DNA of 64,000 nucleotides, taken from Gammaproteobacteria bacterium UBA5109. GTDB taxonomy: Bacteria; Pseudomonadota; Gammaproteobacteria; Pseudomonadales; Pseudohongiellaceae. Positions 1-7,741 of the stretch are shown here, one piece after another. Numbering within the stretch: position 1 is the stretch's first letter; each line of letters starts with the position of its first letter. A program made the translations under genes and the position numbers. The DNA lies in contig DHZH01000008.1 of the NCBI GenBank assembly GCA_002414385.1, positions 62,001-126,000 on the forward strand, read 5' to 3'. The notes under the pieces are model-generated. The model saw only the letters and a program-made list of their open reading frames with translations, searched no databases and was not told where the DNA came from.

Positions 1-725
1 CCCAGAAAGGAGGCAATCTCGCTATCGGTGATCTTGCCGTCGCTGAAGGAAATGGCCTGATCCAGCAGGGTTAATGCGTCCCGCACACTGCCTCTTGCAG
101 CCCGGCCGATCAGCCACAGGGCTTCTTCCTCAAAAGGGATGTTTTCCTGCTCGAGGATAAACTGCAGATGATCCTTGATGATTTCCGGACTGAGGTTTTT
201 CAGGTTGAACTGCAGGCAACGCGACAATACCGTCACCGGCAGTTTTTGCGGATCGGTGGTCGCCAGCAGGAATTTGACGTGCGGTGGTGGTTCTTCCAGG
301 GTCTTCAGCAGGGCATTGAAGCTGTGCCCGGACAGCATGTGCACCTCGTCAATCAGGTATATCTTGTAGCGACCCCGGGTCGGGGCATACTGCACGTTAT
401 CCAGCAACTCGCGGGTATCTTCCACCTTGGTGCGTGAGGCCGCATCCACTTCAATCAGGTCAATAAAACGACCTTCCTCAATTTCCGTGCAGGCACTGCA
501 TTTACCGCAGGGCTCGGAGCTTACGCCCTCTTCACAGTTCAGGCAGCGTGCCAGAATACGGGCAATGGTGGTTTTACCGACCCCGCGGGTGCCGGTAAAC
601 AGATAGGCATGGTGTAAACGTTCCTTGTCCAGGGCATTGACCAGCGTCTTGAGCACATGGCCCTGACCGGCCATTTCCTTGAATGTGCGGGGGCGCCACT
701 TTCTTGCCAGTACCTGGTAGGACAT
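1..725 (-). CDS. dnaX: DNA polymerase III subunits gamma/tau, N-terminal part
   Basis: This is the N-terminal 241 codons of the clamp-loader ATPase that loads the beta clamp at the replication fork; the gene runs off the left edge. Visible are the Walker A motif GTRGVGKTT near residue 45, a Cys-rich zinc module just after it (residues about 64-79), the Walker B segment IYLIDEVHML near residue 120, the sensor motif LLATTDP and the arginine-finger motif TVLSRC. The start MSYQVLARKWRP is the family's usual N-terminus. The SRP RNA gene lies 24 bp upstream on the same strand, a common bacterial neighbour. Identification is secure; the tau-specific C-terminus cannot be seen. Confidence 0.97.
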   Translation of the reverse strand, partial: MSYQVLARKWRPRTFKEMAGQGHVLKTLVNALDKERLHHAYLFTGTRGVGKTTIARILARCLNCEEGVSSEPCGKCSACTEIEEGRFIDLIEVDAASRTKVEDTRELLDNVQYAPTRGRYKIYLIDEVHMLSGHSFNALLKTLEEPPPHVKFLLATTDPQKLPVTVLSRCLQFNLKNLSPEIIKDHLQFILEQENIPFEEEALWLIGRAARGSVRDALTLLDQAISFSDGKITDSEIASFL

Positions 726-749
726 GAATTGTTAACAGCCGTATATGGA

Positions 750-861
750 GGTACCCCCTGCCAGCCACACCACGGCACATGCCTTAGCTGCTACCGCTGC
801 TCCCTTCCGGGCCTGACGGGGTTTACAACCTGGCATTGCGCGGGGACCGACAAGAGATACC
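750..861 (-). ncRNA. ffs: 4.5S (small) signal recognition particle RNA
   Basis: On the minus strand the ends GGTATCTC and GGGGGTACC pair to close a long hairpin. The apical part holds the conserved SRP domain IV signature: CAGGCCCGGAAGGGAGCAGC followed by a GGTAGCAGC-like internal loop strand. The RNA binds Ffh and directs co-translational insertion of membrane proteins. About 112 nt is close to the 114 nt of E. coli 4.5S RNA. The exact ends are inferred from pairing of the terminal stem. Confidence 0.93.
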
Positions 862-874
862 ATAAATCATGGAA

Positions 875-897
875 ATTTAGGCATTTAAGTCCTAAAT
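875..897 (-). terminator. weak hairpin downstream of the C39 exporter gene
   Basis: A 7-bp perfect stem (ATTTAGG/CCTAAAT) with a 9-nt AT-rich loop lies 49 bp beyond the exporter stop codon, with a short T run on the minus strand. It could end the exporter transcript before the SRP RNA gene, but it is AT-rich and weak. Confidence 0.3.
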
Positions 898-945
898 CTC
901 TACATTCAATCAGGTATGGGATTATCTGGTACTGAGGCTGGGGAA

Positions 946-3114
946 TCAAGCTGCGATACCCCTGTCTCCCAGGTCATTTTGCTGTAGTGAAGCCTTTACT
1001 TCCTTATTACTTAAAAACTCCAGACCATTTACAGTCAGACGGCAGACTTTATCTGCATATAGTATTGAATGAGGTCTGTGTGCAACGATGATTTTAGTAA
1101 CAGGTAACTTGTTCAAAGCATGGTTAATTGCAGATTCAGTGTTCAAGTCCAGATGACTGCTTGCTTCATCCAGCAGCAGTAGTTTTGGCTGCTTGTATAA
1201 TGCCCTGGCCAGCATTAATCGCTGTAACTGCCCTCCGGATAGTGACTCTCCCATATTGCCAATCGGCGTATCGTATTGCATTGGGAGTGCCTCAATATTT
1301 CCGGCTATGGAGGCTATTGCAGCACATTCCTGGACCCGTCTGATATCGGGCTCCAGATCAAAAAACGAAATATTTTCCAGAATGCTTCCGGACAAAAGAC
1401 AATCGTCCTGCATCACTGCAGCCAGTGAAGTCCGGTAGTTCAATTCTCCCAAATGCTTGAGTTCATTGCCCATCAACAGGACTTTCCCGGAGTCTGCCGC
1501 CAGGAAACCGGCGATTATTTTTAGAAGAGTCGATTTGCCGCAGCCACTTGCTCCGATAATGGCAACTGACTCCCCTTCTTCGATACATAAATTGACATCA
1601 CGAAACAGGTAGGGTGAAACATCATCATAACGAAAACAGACCTGTTCAAGTTGCAGTAATTTTTTATCTGGCCTTTCTGCAGGCAACTTTGTTGTATTCA
1701 TGCCATCCTTGCCATCCTCATATTCATTTTTATACAAGAGTATGTCTGCCAGTCTGTCGAGATGTACATCGAGTAATCTGAACTCAAAAACAGCATCCAG
1801 CAAGGCAAAGCTGCGCTGATAAAACTGATCTTTAAAACTCAAAAAGGCAATCAACATTCCAATGGACAGTTCATTGTTCATAACACTGAAGCCCCCGACC
1901 AGAACCAGCAGAATATTCTCGGCTCCATGCAATAAATTATTGGCAAAACTGACTGCGATGTTTAATTTTTCCAGTCGGACTCCTGAATTGACAAGATCCG
2001 TATAGCGATTTTGCCAGGTTCGTAACCGGGCATTTTGCTTGCCGAATATTTTAATGCTCTGAATGGCTCGTATATTCTCAATGAAATGAGTATTTTCCAA
2101 AGCTGCATCCTGTAAGAGCTGCTGATTTCGTTTATAGAAAAAGCGATAGGATGACAAACGTAATACCCCATAAATGGCTATTGAACACAGCGCAATGAAG
2201 GTCAGAAGAGAACTGTATATAAACATCAGAATGACTGTACTCAGCACCATCATCCCATCAATGATGATTTCAACTATTCCGGAGCAAAGGAAGTCTTTCA
2301 GTTTATTGACTGAAGAAAAGCGGGAAACAATATCTCCGATATGCCTCTTGCTGAAGTAATCCGCCTTGAGGTGGTAAAGATGATGACAGATACTGGATGC
2401 AATCTGATAGGCAAGCGCATTGCCAAGATAGAGTACTGCCAGCGAGCGTAACAACTCAGTCAGACATTTGATCAGAACCAGGAACAGAAAGCCTGTGGCC
2501 AGTATCTTCAGGAGTTCAACATCATTATTTACCAGCACATCATCTATAAATATCTGTGTGTAAAAAGGCATTGCTACGACAAAAACCTGTAACAACAGCG
2601 ACAACAAAAAAACCTGAAACAATGTGAATCCAAGCCCCCTGGCATTTCGCCAGAGATCGCTTAAAGTCAGTTTTTCAGTATTATCTTCTGGTTCAAAACT
2701 TGCGCCCGGACTCAATTCAATCGCGACGCCGGAAAACTGTCTCGAAACTTGCTTGCGGGAAAGCACCTTCCTACCCGCAGCAGGATCTAAAATGCTGAAT
2801 TTGTTTCGGGAGGCCTTAGTCAGCACCACATAATGATTAAAGTTCCAGTGTAAAATAGCTGGAGTCTGCAGATCCTTCAGTTCAGAAATTTCCAGCCGTA
2901 GAGCCCTGGCATTGAGTTTCAGCTTTTCAGCGATGACTAATAAGGCATTAAGCGACGCACCCTGGGAAGATATCTTGAATCTATTTCTGAGAGCGTTAAT
3001 GTCTGACTCGTAACCGTATGCAGAGAGAATCATGGCAAGACAGGCAAGAGAACACTCACTTTGCTCCCTCTGATGCACCATGTTAATGCTTTTTTTACTG
3101 AGTTTAAGTGGCAC
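946..3114 (-). CDS. peptidase C39 domain ABC transporter (bacteriocin/peptide exporter, CvaB/RaxB type)
   Basis: This 722-aa inner-membrane exporter has three parts. The N-terminal C39 peptidase has the QSEC motif (Gln18, catalytic Cys21), His94 in HWNFNHYVVL and Asp110 in ILDP. A six-helix membrane region spans roughly residues 160-430. The ABC ATPase has Walker A GASGCGKST near 520, signature LSGGQLQR near 630 and Walker B LLLLDEAS. Family knowledge: such proteins cleave double-glycine leaders from small peptides and export them with an HlyD adaptor and TolC. The start is GTG; an internal ATG at codon 12 lacks a good ribosome site. The adaptor gene is immediately upstream, now separated by an inserted palindromic element. 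No double-glycine precursor is visible nearby. Confidence 0.92.
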   Translation of the reverse strand: MPLKLSKKSINMVHQREQSECSLACLAMILSAYGYESDINALRNRFKISSQGASLNALLVIAEKLKLNARALRLEISELKDLQTPAILHWNFNHYVVLTKASRNKFSILDPAAGRKVLSRKQVSRQFSGVAIELSPGASFEPEDNTEKLTLSDLWRNARGLGFTLFQVFLLSLLLQVFVVAMPFYTQIFIDDVLVNNDVELLKILATGFLFLVLIKCLTELLRSLAVLYLGNALAYQIASSICHHLYHLKADYFSKRHIGDIVSRFSSVNKLKDFLCSGIVEIIIDGMMVLSTVILMFIYSSLLTFIALCSIAIYGVLRLSSYRFFYKRNQQLLQDAALENTHFIENIRAIQSIKIFGKQNARLRTWQNRYTDLVNSGVRLEKLNIAVSFANNLLHGAENILLVLVGGFSVMNNELSIGMLIAFLSFKDQFYQRSFALLDAVFEFRLLDVHLDRLADILLYKNEYEDGKDGMNTTKLPAERPDKKLLQLEQVCFRYDDVSPYLFRDVNLCIEEGESVAIIGASGCGKSTLLKIIAGFLAADSGKVLLMGNELKHLGELNYRTSLAAVMQDDCLLSGSILENISFFDLEPDIRRVQECAAIASIAGNIEALPMQYDTPIGNMGESLSGGQLQRLMLARALYKQPKLLLLDEASSHLDLNTESAINHALNKLPVTKIIVAHRPHSILYADKVCRLTVNGLEFLSNKEVKASLQQNDLGDRGIAA

Positions 3115-3117
3115 TGC

Positions 3118-3238
3118 TAGGGAACCTCTGATTAAGTCTAGTATATCTCTGCGGGGCCTTCAGACAGCACGCACTACTGGGTTGTCCCGCCACTGCCTGA
3201 AGGCCAGAGGCACACTAAACTTAATCAGAGGTTCCCTA
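3118..3238. mobile_element. 117-bp MITE-like foldback element with TA target duplication
   Basis: A perfect 18-bp inverted repeat (GGGAACCTCTGATTAAGT at 3120-3137, its complement at 3219-3236) is flanked on both sides by TA (3118-3119, 3237-3238). A nested inverted repeat, 3155-3167 against 3193-3205, matches at 12 of 13 positions, so most of the element folds back. It encodes nothing. Removing it with one TA restores an hlyD TAG stop followed after 2 nt by the exporter GTG, so the insertion separated two tightly spaced genes. TA duplication and terminal repeats suggest mobilisation by an IS of the Tc1/mariner-IS630 or IS5-like type; no transposase is in the window. Confidence 0.8.
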
Positions 3239-4477
3239 ACCCAGAACACTGTATAACGGTTCCAGTAGCCATTCCATCAGGCTTCGCTGCTCCTGTATCA
3301 GTGTTGCCTGCAGTAACATCCCGGAGCGCAGCGGAATTTCTCTGCCAAAGGCCTGAACAGACTGATTATCAAGCTGGACACGTACCCGATAAACGGGTTC
3401 CGCAATATTTATATTTCCCGGTATTTCATTTGGCATTAATACTGTATTGGATATTTCTGCAATGTGACCTGTCTGCACACCAAATTTCTGATAGGGGAAT
3501 GCGGCCAGGCGGATATTTGCCTCTTGCCCCCGCTCCAGGAAGCCAATCGCATTGGATGGCACGAACAGTTCAGCTTCAAAGACCGCATCAGGGGGTATGA
3601 GTAAAATTACCCGCTGCCCTGGAGTGACATACTCACCTACTGTCGATGCGATTACCCGGACAGTTCCATTTATTGGCGCCAATACCGAGTTGTTGCTTTG
3701 ATAACTGGTATTTACTACTTCTTGATGCAAAGCTGCCTTCTCAGCTTCAAGTGTTAATATTCTTTCCTGATATTCATTACGGTAAACATCTCGATACTGC
3801 TGTAACCTTTTTTCTTCTTCGCGCAGTTCAGATTTTTGCAGATGATAGTTATCTAGGGTGTTTTTTTCCTGAAGTAATTCAGCACTCAGCCTGTCGAGTT
3901 GATCTCTGGCTATAAATCGCTTCTCGACAAGCCCCTGCATACGAACATGAGCATTTTCCTTAATTTCAATCAGTGCCTGCTGATTAGTTATCAACGATTC
4001 CAGACGCGTTAACCTGGATGCCAGACTGTTACTTAACTCCAGGCTGTCATCCAGTTTTTCTTCCAGTAATGATTGCTGCAGATAAATCTGTTCTGTAAGG
4101 ATTGCTTCCTGCTCAGACAAACTCTCCAGGATTTCTTCAGTAAACAGCTGTTTTCCACGTACCGCCTGGTCTGCCTGTACCCTGAAAAGCTCATCCCCAG
4201 CAGCTACTGTTTCGTTTAATGTAACCTTGATAGTCTGTATGCGACCCGCTTTAGTCGCACCGACTGTTATTTCATCTTTATTTGAAACCAGGTGACCAGC
4301 AACAGATTCCTTGCGGGCATAATTATTCTGGAAAAGGAAAAATAAGCTAATCAGTGTGATACCGATTATAAAAACAAGCAGGAGGAGGAAACTTAGCGGG
4401 CGGAGATGGAGTGTATCAGCCCATAAACGGGTTCTTTGCTGCTCTAAAGCAGCCTGACGAAATAATTTGTCATTCAT
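3236..4477 (-). CDS. HlyD family membrane-fusion protein (CvaA-like adaptor of peptide exporter)
   Basis: This 413-aa periplasmic adaptor would link the C39 exporter to an outer-membrane TolC channel. One membrane segment lies at residues 28-50. A lipoyl-like half-motif around GATKAGRIQTIKVTLNETV follows at 72-90, then a long coiled-coil hairpin (about 110-255) rich in Leu, Glu and Gln. The second lipoyl half (VLAPINGTVRVI) is near 268 and a beta-barrel region follows to the end. An AGGGA ribosome site precedes the ATG. The TAG stop is formed from the TA duplicate and first G of the inserted element, and would also be TAG without it. Co-oriented with the exporter downstream and the small peptide gene upstream. 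Confidence 0.88.
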   Translation of the reverse strand: MNDKLFRQAALEQQRTRLWADTLHLRPLSFLLLLVFIIGITLISLFFLFQNNYARKESVAGHLVSNKDEITVGATKAGRIQTIKVTLNETVAAGDELFRVQADQAVRGKQLFTEEILESLSEQEAILTEQIYLQQSLLEEKLDDSLELSNSLASRLTRLESLITNQQALIEIKENAHVRMQGLVEKRFIARDQLDRLSAELLQEKNTLDNYHLQKSELREEEKRLQQYRDVYRNEYQERILTLEAEKAALHQEVVNTSYQSNNSVLAPINGTVRVIASTVGEYVTPGQRVILLIPPDAVFEAELFVPSNAIGFLERGQEANIRLAAFPYQKFGVQTGHIAEISNTVLMPNEIPGNINIAEPVYRVRVQLDNQSVQAFGREIPLRSGMLLQATLIQEQRSLMEWLLEPLYSVLG

Positions 4478-4561
4478 TCGGCGTCCCTGCGAAATGAATA
4501 ATTATGCTGTTAGTAAATCAGCTTAGTGTATTACTACGATAGCGCAAACTCTGGTCGAATA

Positions 4562-4717
4562 TTACGGGGTAATCAGTAACACTGAGTAACTGAGGCAGAA
4601 AAACAGTAATCCGTAAAGCGCTATACGCAGTAAGCTGTTTTTGCCTTTGTGATGAAACTCGTAGTCATCCTGAATGACAAGATGCTTGGGGATTTTTCGT
4701 TCTTTAAAGCAGGCCAT
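4562..4717 (-). CDS. 51-aa basic peptide with C-terminal membrane segment, unknown function
   Basis: This small reading frame starts MACFKERKIPKHL and is preceded by a GAGGTG ribosome site five bases before the ATG. The frame stays open upstream to 4810, but no comparable ribosome site supports a longer form. Residues 1-30 are basic and His-rich (EFHHKGKN); residues about 31-50 form one hydrophobic segment (ALYGLLFFCLSYSVLLI). It heads the cassette with the HlyD and C39 exporter genes, 84 bp upstream of hlyD. It lacks a GG/GA leader, so it is not an obvious exporter substrate; a membrane accessory peptide or immunity-like protein is equally possible. No family recognised. Confidence 0.55.
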   Translation of the reverse strand: MACFKERKIPKHLVIQDDYEFHHKGKNSLLRIALYGLLFFCLSYSVLLITP

Positions 4718-4828
4718 GTTTTCACCTCTGGCAGTTGGTACTCGACTAGGGTGAATTAAAACAAAGAATTCTGGAAATGCAGGGCCGGAAATGTGGCGAA
4801 ATTCTGGCATTTTGCCCTGCTTTTCCTG

Positions 4829-6175
4829 TTATTCGTCCCTGTTATGGGGAGTCACTGTATTGGCCGGGATATTTTTGGCCAGCCAGAGTAGCAGGACCAG
4901 AGCCGGAATCACCGCCACAGTGGTAATGATAAAAAATATCATCCAGTTCCCCCCTAAGCCATCCACAATTGCGCCGCTTCCTGCCGAGAGGGTGGTTCGT
5001 CCAAAATTGGAAATAGAAGTCATCAGGGCAAACTGGGTGCCCGTATAGACCTCGCTGGCAAAATAAGACATGAAAGATATCACCGCTACCACGGCAAAGG
5101 CCTGGGTAAAGTTATCAACCAGCAAGGTCACTACAAATAACCAGGGTTCCGGGCCGACAACGGCCATCGCAGCATAGAGCAGGTTGGAGGAAGCCATAAC
5201 GATCCCGCCGATAAACATGCCCCGGATAATGCCGAAGCGGGTATTAATCAGAGCCCCCACTATGGAAAAAATCACCGTTGACAGCCCGCCGAGAAAACGG
5301 GAATACAGTGCAATCTCGTCGGTAGAAAAGCCTATTTCCGGATAAAAAATAATCGACATACGCCCGAGCATGGCTTCACCGATACGGAAAATCAGTAAAA
5401 ACAGCAGCAGCGCAAAGCCAAACCTGAAGCCGCAACGTTTGAAGAAATCGCCAAATGGCAAAATGACGTGATCATGGAACCATTCACTAAAGCTTTGTTT
5501 TTCGCTAATACCATCTCTTTCACTGACCCGGTGCGGTGGCTCCGGAGAAAGGCAGATAAATAGCATAAACAAGGCAAAGCCTGCTGCCAGAAACTGGTAA
5601 ACCACCGGCCAGCTCAGACCGATCGTCTCCCCGCCTAGCCACAATGCCACAGCCCCGCCGACAAAACTAAAACCGGAATACCAACCGGTGGTATTAACAG
5701 CAGAGGCCAGCGGAATCTTGTCGTCCATCTCTTCCTTGGCAAACAGGTTGATGCGGTAGGCATCGACAACAATATCCTGCGTTGCCGAAGCGGCCGCGAT
5801 ACCCAGGGCCAAAATGCCTACCGGCAATAAACTTTCAGACGGGTTGGTGAAACTCATCAGGTAACAGAACAACACGATCAAAGACATAGTGAGCATCAAC
5901 CAGGAACGTCGCTGGCCAAGCAATTTGTACAGTATCGGTAATCTTATGCTGTCTACCAGAGGTGCCCAGACCCAGTTAAAAGCATAGATGGAGCCTACCA
6001 CACCGATATAACCAATCGCTGAACGACTGGAACCTTCGGCAAACATCCACAGGGATAAAACTGTGCCATGTAAAACCCAGGGAAAGCCGCTGACAAAGCC
6101 CAATACCAGAATTGTCAGAAAACGCCGGTCGCGTAACTGCATCAGGGTTTGTTTACTTGTCAGTCGTGGCGCCAT
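4829..6175 (-). CDS. ampG: AmpG-type muropeptide permease (MFS)
   Basis: A 448-aa inner-membrane transporter with about 12 hydrophobic helices. The N-terminal segment FVSGFPWVLHGTVLSLWMFAE, the following WVWAPLVDS motif and the loop GQRRSWL match the AmpG/PAT branch of the major facilitator superfamily. Family role: proton-driven uptake of GlcNAc-anhydroMurNAc peptides for cell-wall recycling and, in some species, beta-lactamase induction. It is 22 bp from uppP on the same strand; both serve peptidoglycan precursor turnover. Substrate is inferred from family only. Confidence 0.85.
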   Translation of the reverse strand: MAPRLTSKQTLMQLRDRRFLTILVLGFVSGFPWVLHGTVLSLWMFAEGSSRSAIGYIGVVGSIYAFNWVWAPLVDSIRLPILYKLLGQRRSWLMLTMSLIVLFCYLMSFTNPSESLLPVGILALGIAAASATQDIVVDAYRINLFAKEEMDDKIPLASAVNTTGWYSGFSFVGGAVALWLGGETIGLSWPVVYQFLAAGFALFMLFICLSPEPPHRVSERDGISEKQSFSEWFHDHVILPFGDFFKRCGFRFGFALLLFLLIFRIGEAMLGRMSIIFYPEIGFSTDEIALYSRFLGGLSTVIFSIVGALINTRFGIIRGMFIGGIVMASSNLLYAAMAVVGPEPWLFVVTLLVDNFTQAFAVVAVISFMSYFASEVYTGTQFALMTSISNFGRTTLSAGSGAIVDGLGGNWMIFFIITTVAVIPALVLLLWLAKNIPANTVTPHNRDE

Positions 6176-6197
6176 GCGTTTTTAGATTCGCGTTGAG

Positions 6198-7001
6198 TTA
6201 GACAAAAAAGATAAACAGTAGCACGCCTAGCAGGAGCCGATACACCACAAAGGGCATAAAGCCGAGTCGCGTAATCAATTTCAGGAAATAATGAATACAC
6301 AGAAAGGCGACAATGGCTGACAGCAGCAAGGCATAAACCAGTTCAAACCAGTTTACCGTGTCTGCCGATAATAAATCGATAAACAATAACAGCGATGCCC
6401 CGGCTATGGCCGGAATCGACAGCAGGAATGAAAAACGTGCGGCCTCCTTGCGGTCTAGATGACAAAACAGGGCGGCTGTCATGGTAACACCGGAGCGCGA
6501 AGTACCGGGAACCAGGGCCAGCACCTGCGCCAGGCCAACCAGCAAAAAAGCTTTCCAGCTCAGGTAAGGCAGTTTCTTTTCACCATGTCCCTTCCAGTCT
6601 GCCAGCCATAACAACAGGGCAAAGATGATTGTGGTCGAGGCAATGAGTGCGGTACTTCTGAAATGTGTATCGACAATATCCTGTAATAGAAGACCGGCAA
6701 CTACCAGAGGCAGAGTGGCCAGAATCAGCATCCAGCCCAGGCGGGATTCCTGGCTTGCTTCACGCTTGATAAGATGCCGGGACCAGCCCAGAAAAATGCT
6801 GCCAATATCATGCCGGAAATACACCACCACCGCGATTAAAGTACCCAGATGGACTGCCACATCAAATGCCAGCCCCTGATCTTCCCAGCCCAGTAATGCC
6901 GAAGGGAAAATCAGGTGGGCAGAACTGGAAATCGGCAGAAATTCGGTCAGGCCCTGAATCAGTGCCAGCACCGTACTTCTGATGAGGTCAAAGTCCTCCA
7001 T
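6198..7001 (-). CDS. uppP: undecaprenyl-diphosphatase UppP/BacA
   Basis: A 267-aa polytopic membrane enzyme that dephosphorylates undecaprenyl pyrophosphate so the lipid carrier can be reused in peptidoglycan and polysaccharide export. The two signature motifs are present: GLTEFLPISSSAHL at residues 17-30 (catalytic Glu and Ser) and PGTSRSG near residue 165. Length is typical. Its start lies 2 bp after the tsaB stop, so the two are probably translated from one message, with ampG following. Confidence 0.96.
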   Translation of the reverse strand: MEDFDLIRSTVLALIQGLTEFLPISSSAHLIFPSALLGWEDQGLAFDVAVHLGTLIAVVVYFRHDIGSIFLGWSRHLIKREASQESRLGWMLILATLPLVVAGLLLQDIVDTHFRSTALIASTTIIFALLLWLADWKGHGEKKLPYLSWKAFLLVGLAQVLALVPGTSRSGVTMTAALFCHLDRKEAARFSFLLSIPAIAGASLLLFIDLLSADTVNWFELVYALLLSAIVAFLCIHYFLKLITRLGFMPFVVYRLLLGVLLFIFFV

Positions 7002-7003
7002 AG

Positions 7004-7672
7004 TCAGTTCTGGGTAACCTGGTTACGTAAATAAGTAGGTGAAAACTCAGCCGGATCAATATGCTGGCCGGCCTGCCATTGCTCCAGAGCCAGTTCAGCA
7101 ATAGCTGAGGCCCTCGGGTAAACACCAGCATCAATTTCCACCAGGCCTTGTCGGGTATCTTCAGGCATTTGCTGGTAAAACTCCATACCATTACCGACAG
7201 CCAGCATGGGCTCATTATTTTGCAGCAGCAAGGCTTCCGGCCGGGTCAGCTGCTCTTCACCCAGCAATGTCGCTTTGCCACTCTGCAATGAAAAGACTGC
7301 CCAGTAGACTTCATTAATACGGGCATCGAGACAGGACAATATAAAGGAGTGAGCGGATTGCGCCTTTTGCTGTGCCATGCATGCCAGTGTGGAAACCGGA
7401 ATCAGGGGAATACCCGTACCAAAGGCAATGCCCTGTGCAACCCCGGCGGCAATGCGTAAACCGGTAAAGGAACCCGGACCGGCACCGACAGCCACCGCAT
7501 CAAGCGCTGCAAATTCCAGCTCATGCTCATTCATCAGCTTTTTGATCATCGGCAGCATGTGCCGGGTATGACCACGGGGAATAATATCGAAGGATTCAGT
7601 GATTCCTGAATCCAGGGTCAGTGCACAGGAACAGGCTTCAGTTGAACTGTCTAGGGCAAGTATTCTGGGCAT
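7004..7672 (-). CDS. tsaB: tRNA threonylcarbamoyladenosine biosynthesis protein TsaB
   Basis: A 222-aa ASKHA-fold protein that forms the TsaB-TsaD-TsaE complex making t6A37 in ANN-decoding tRNAs. Visible motifs are MPRILALDSSTEACSCAL at the N-terminus and GAGPGSFTGLRIA near residue 67. The ATG giving MPRILALD was chosen; three codons upstream an in-frame TTG exists without a better ribosome site. The C-terminal segment AEFSPTYLRNQV is typical. Confidence 0.94.
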   Translation of the reverse strand: MPRILALDSSTEACSCALTLDSGITESFDIIPRGHTRHMLPMIKKLMNEHELEFAALDAVAVGAGPGSFTGLRIAAGVAQGIAFGTGIPLIPVSTLACMAQQKAQSAHSFILSCLDARINEVYWAVFSLQSGKATLLGEEQLTRPEALLLQNNEPMLAVGNGMEFYQQMPEDTRQGLVEIDAGVYPRASAIAELALEQWQAGQHIDPAEFSPTYLRNQVTQN

Positions 7673-7681
7673 GTTAAACAA

Positions 7682-7716
7682 TAAAAAATCCCCCGCAGTG
7701 CATACTACGGGGGATT
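7682..7716 (-). terminator. Rho-independent terminator of the histone-like gene
   Basis: A 9-bp perfect stem (AATCCCCCG at 7687-7695 with CGGGGGATT at 7708-7716) is followed on the minus strand by ATTTTTTATT. It lies 25 bp beyond the stop codon of the lysine-rich gene and just before tsaB, separating the two transcripts. Confidence 0.85.
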
Positions 7717-7741
7717 AATTGCGTTTTAAGAGACTCCGTTG

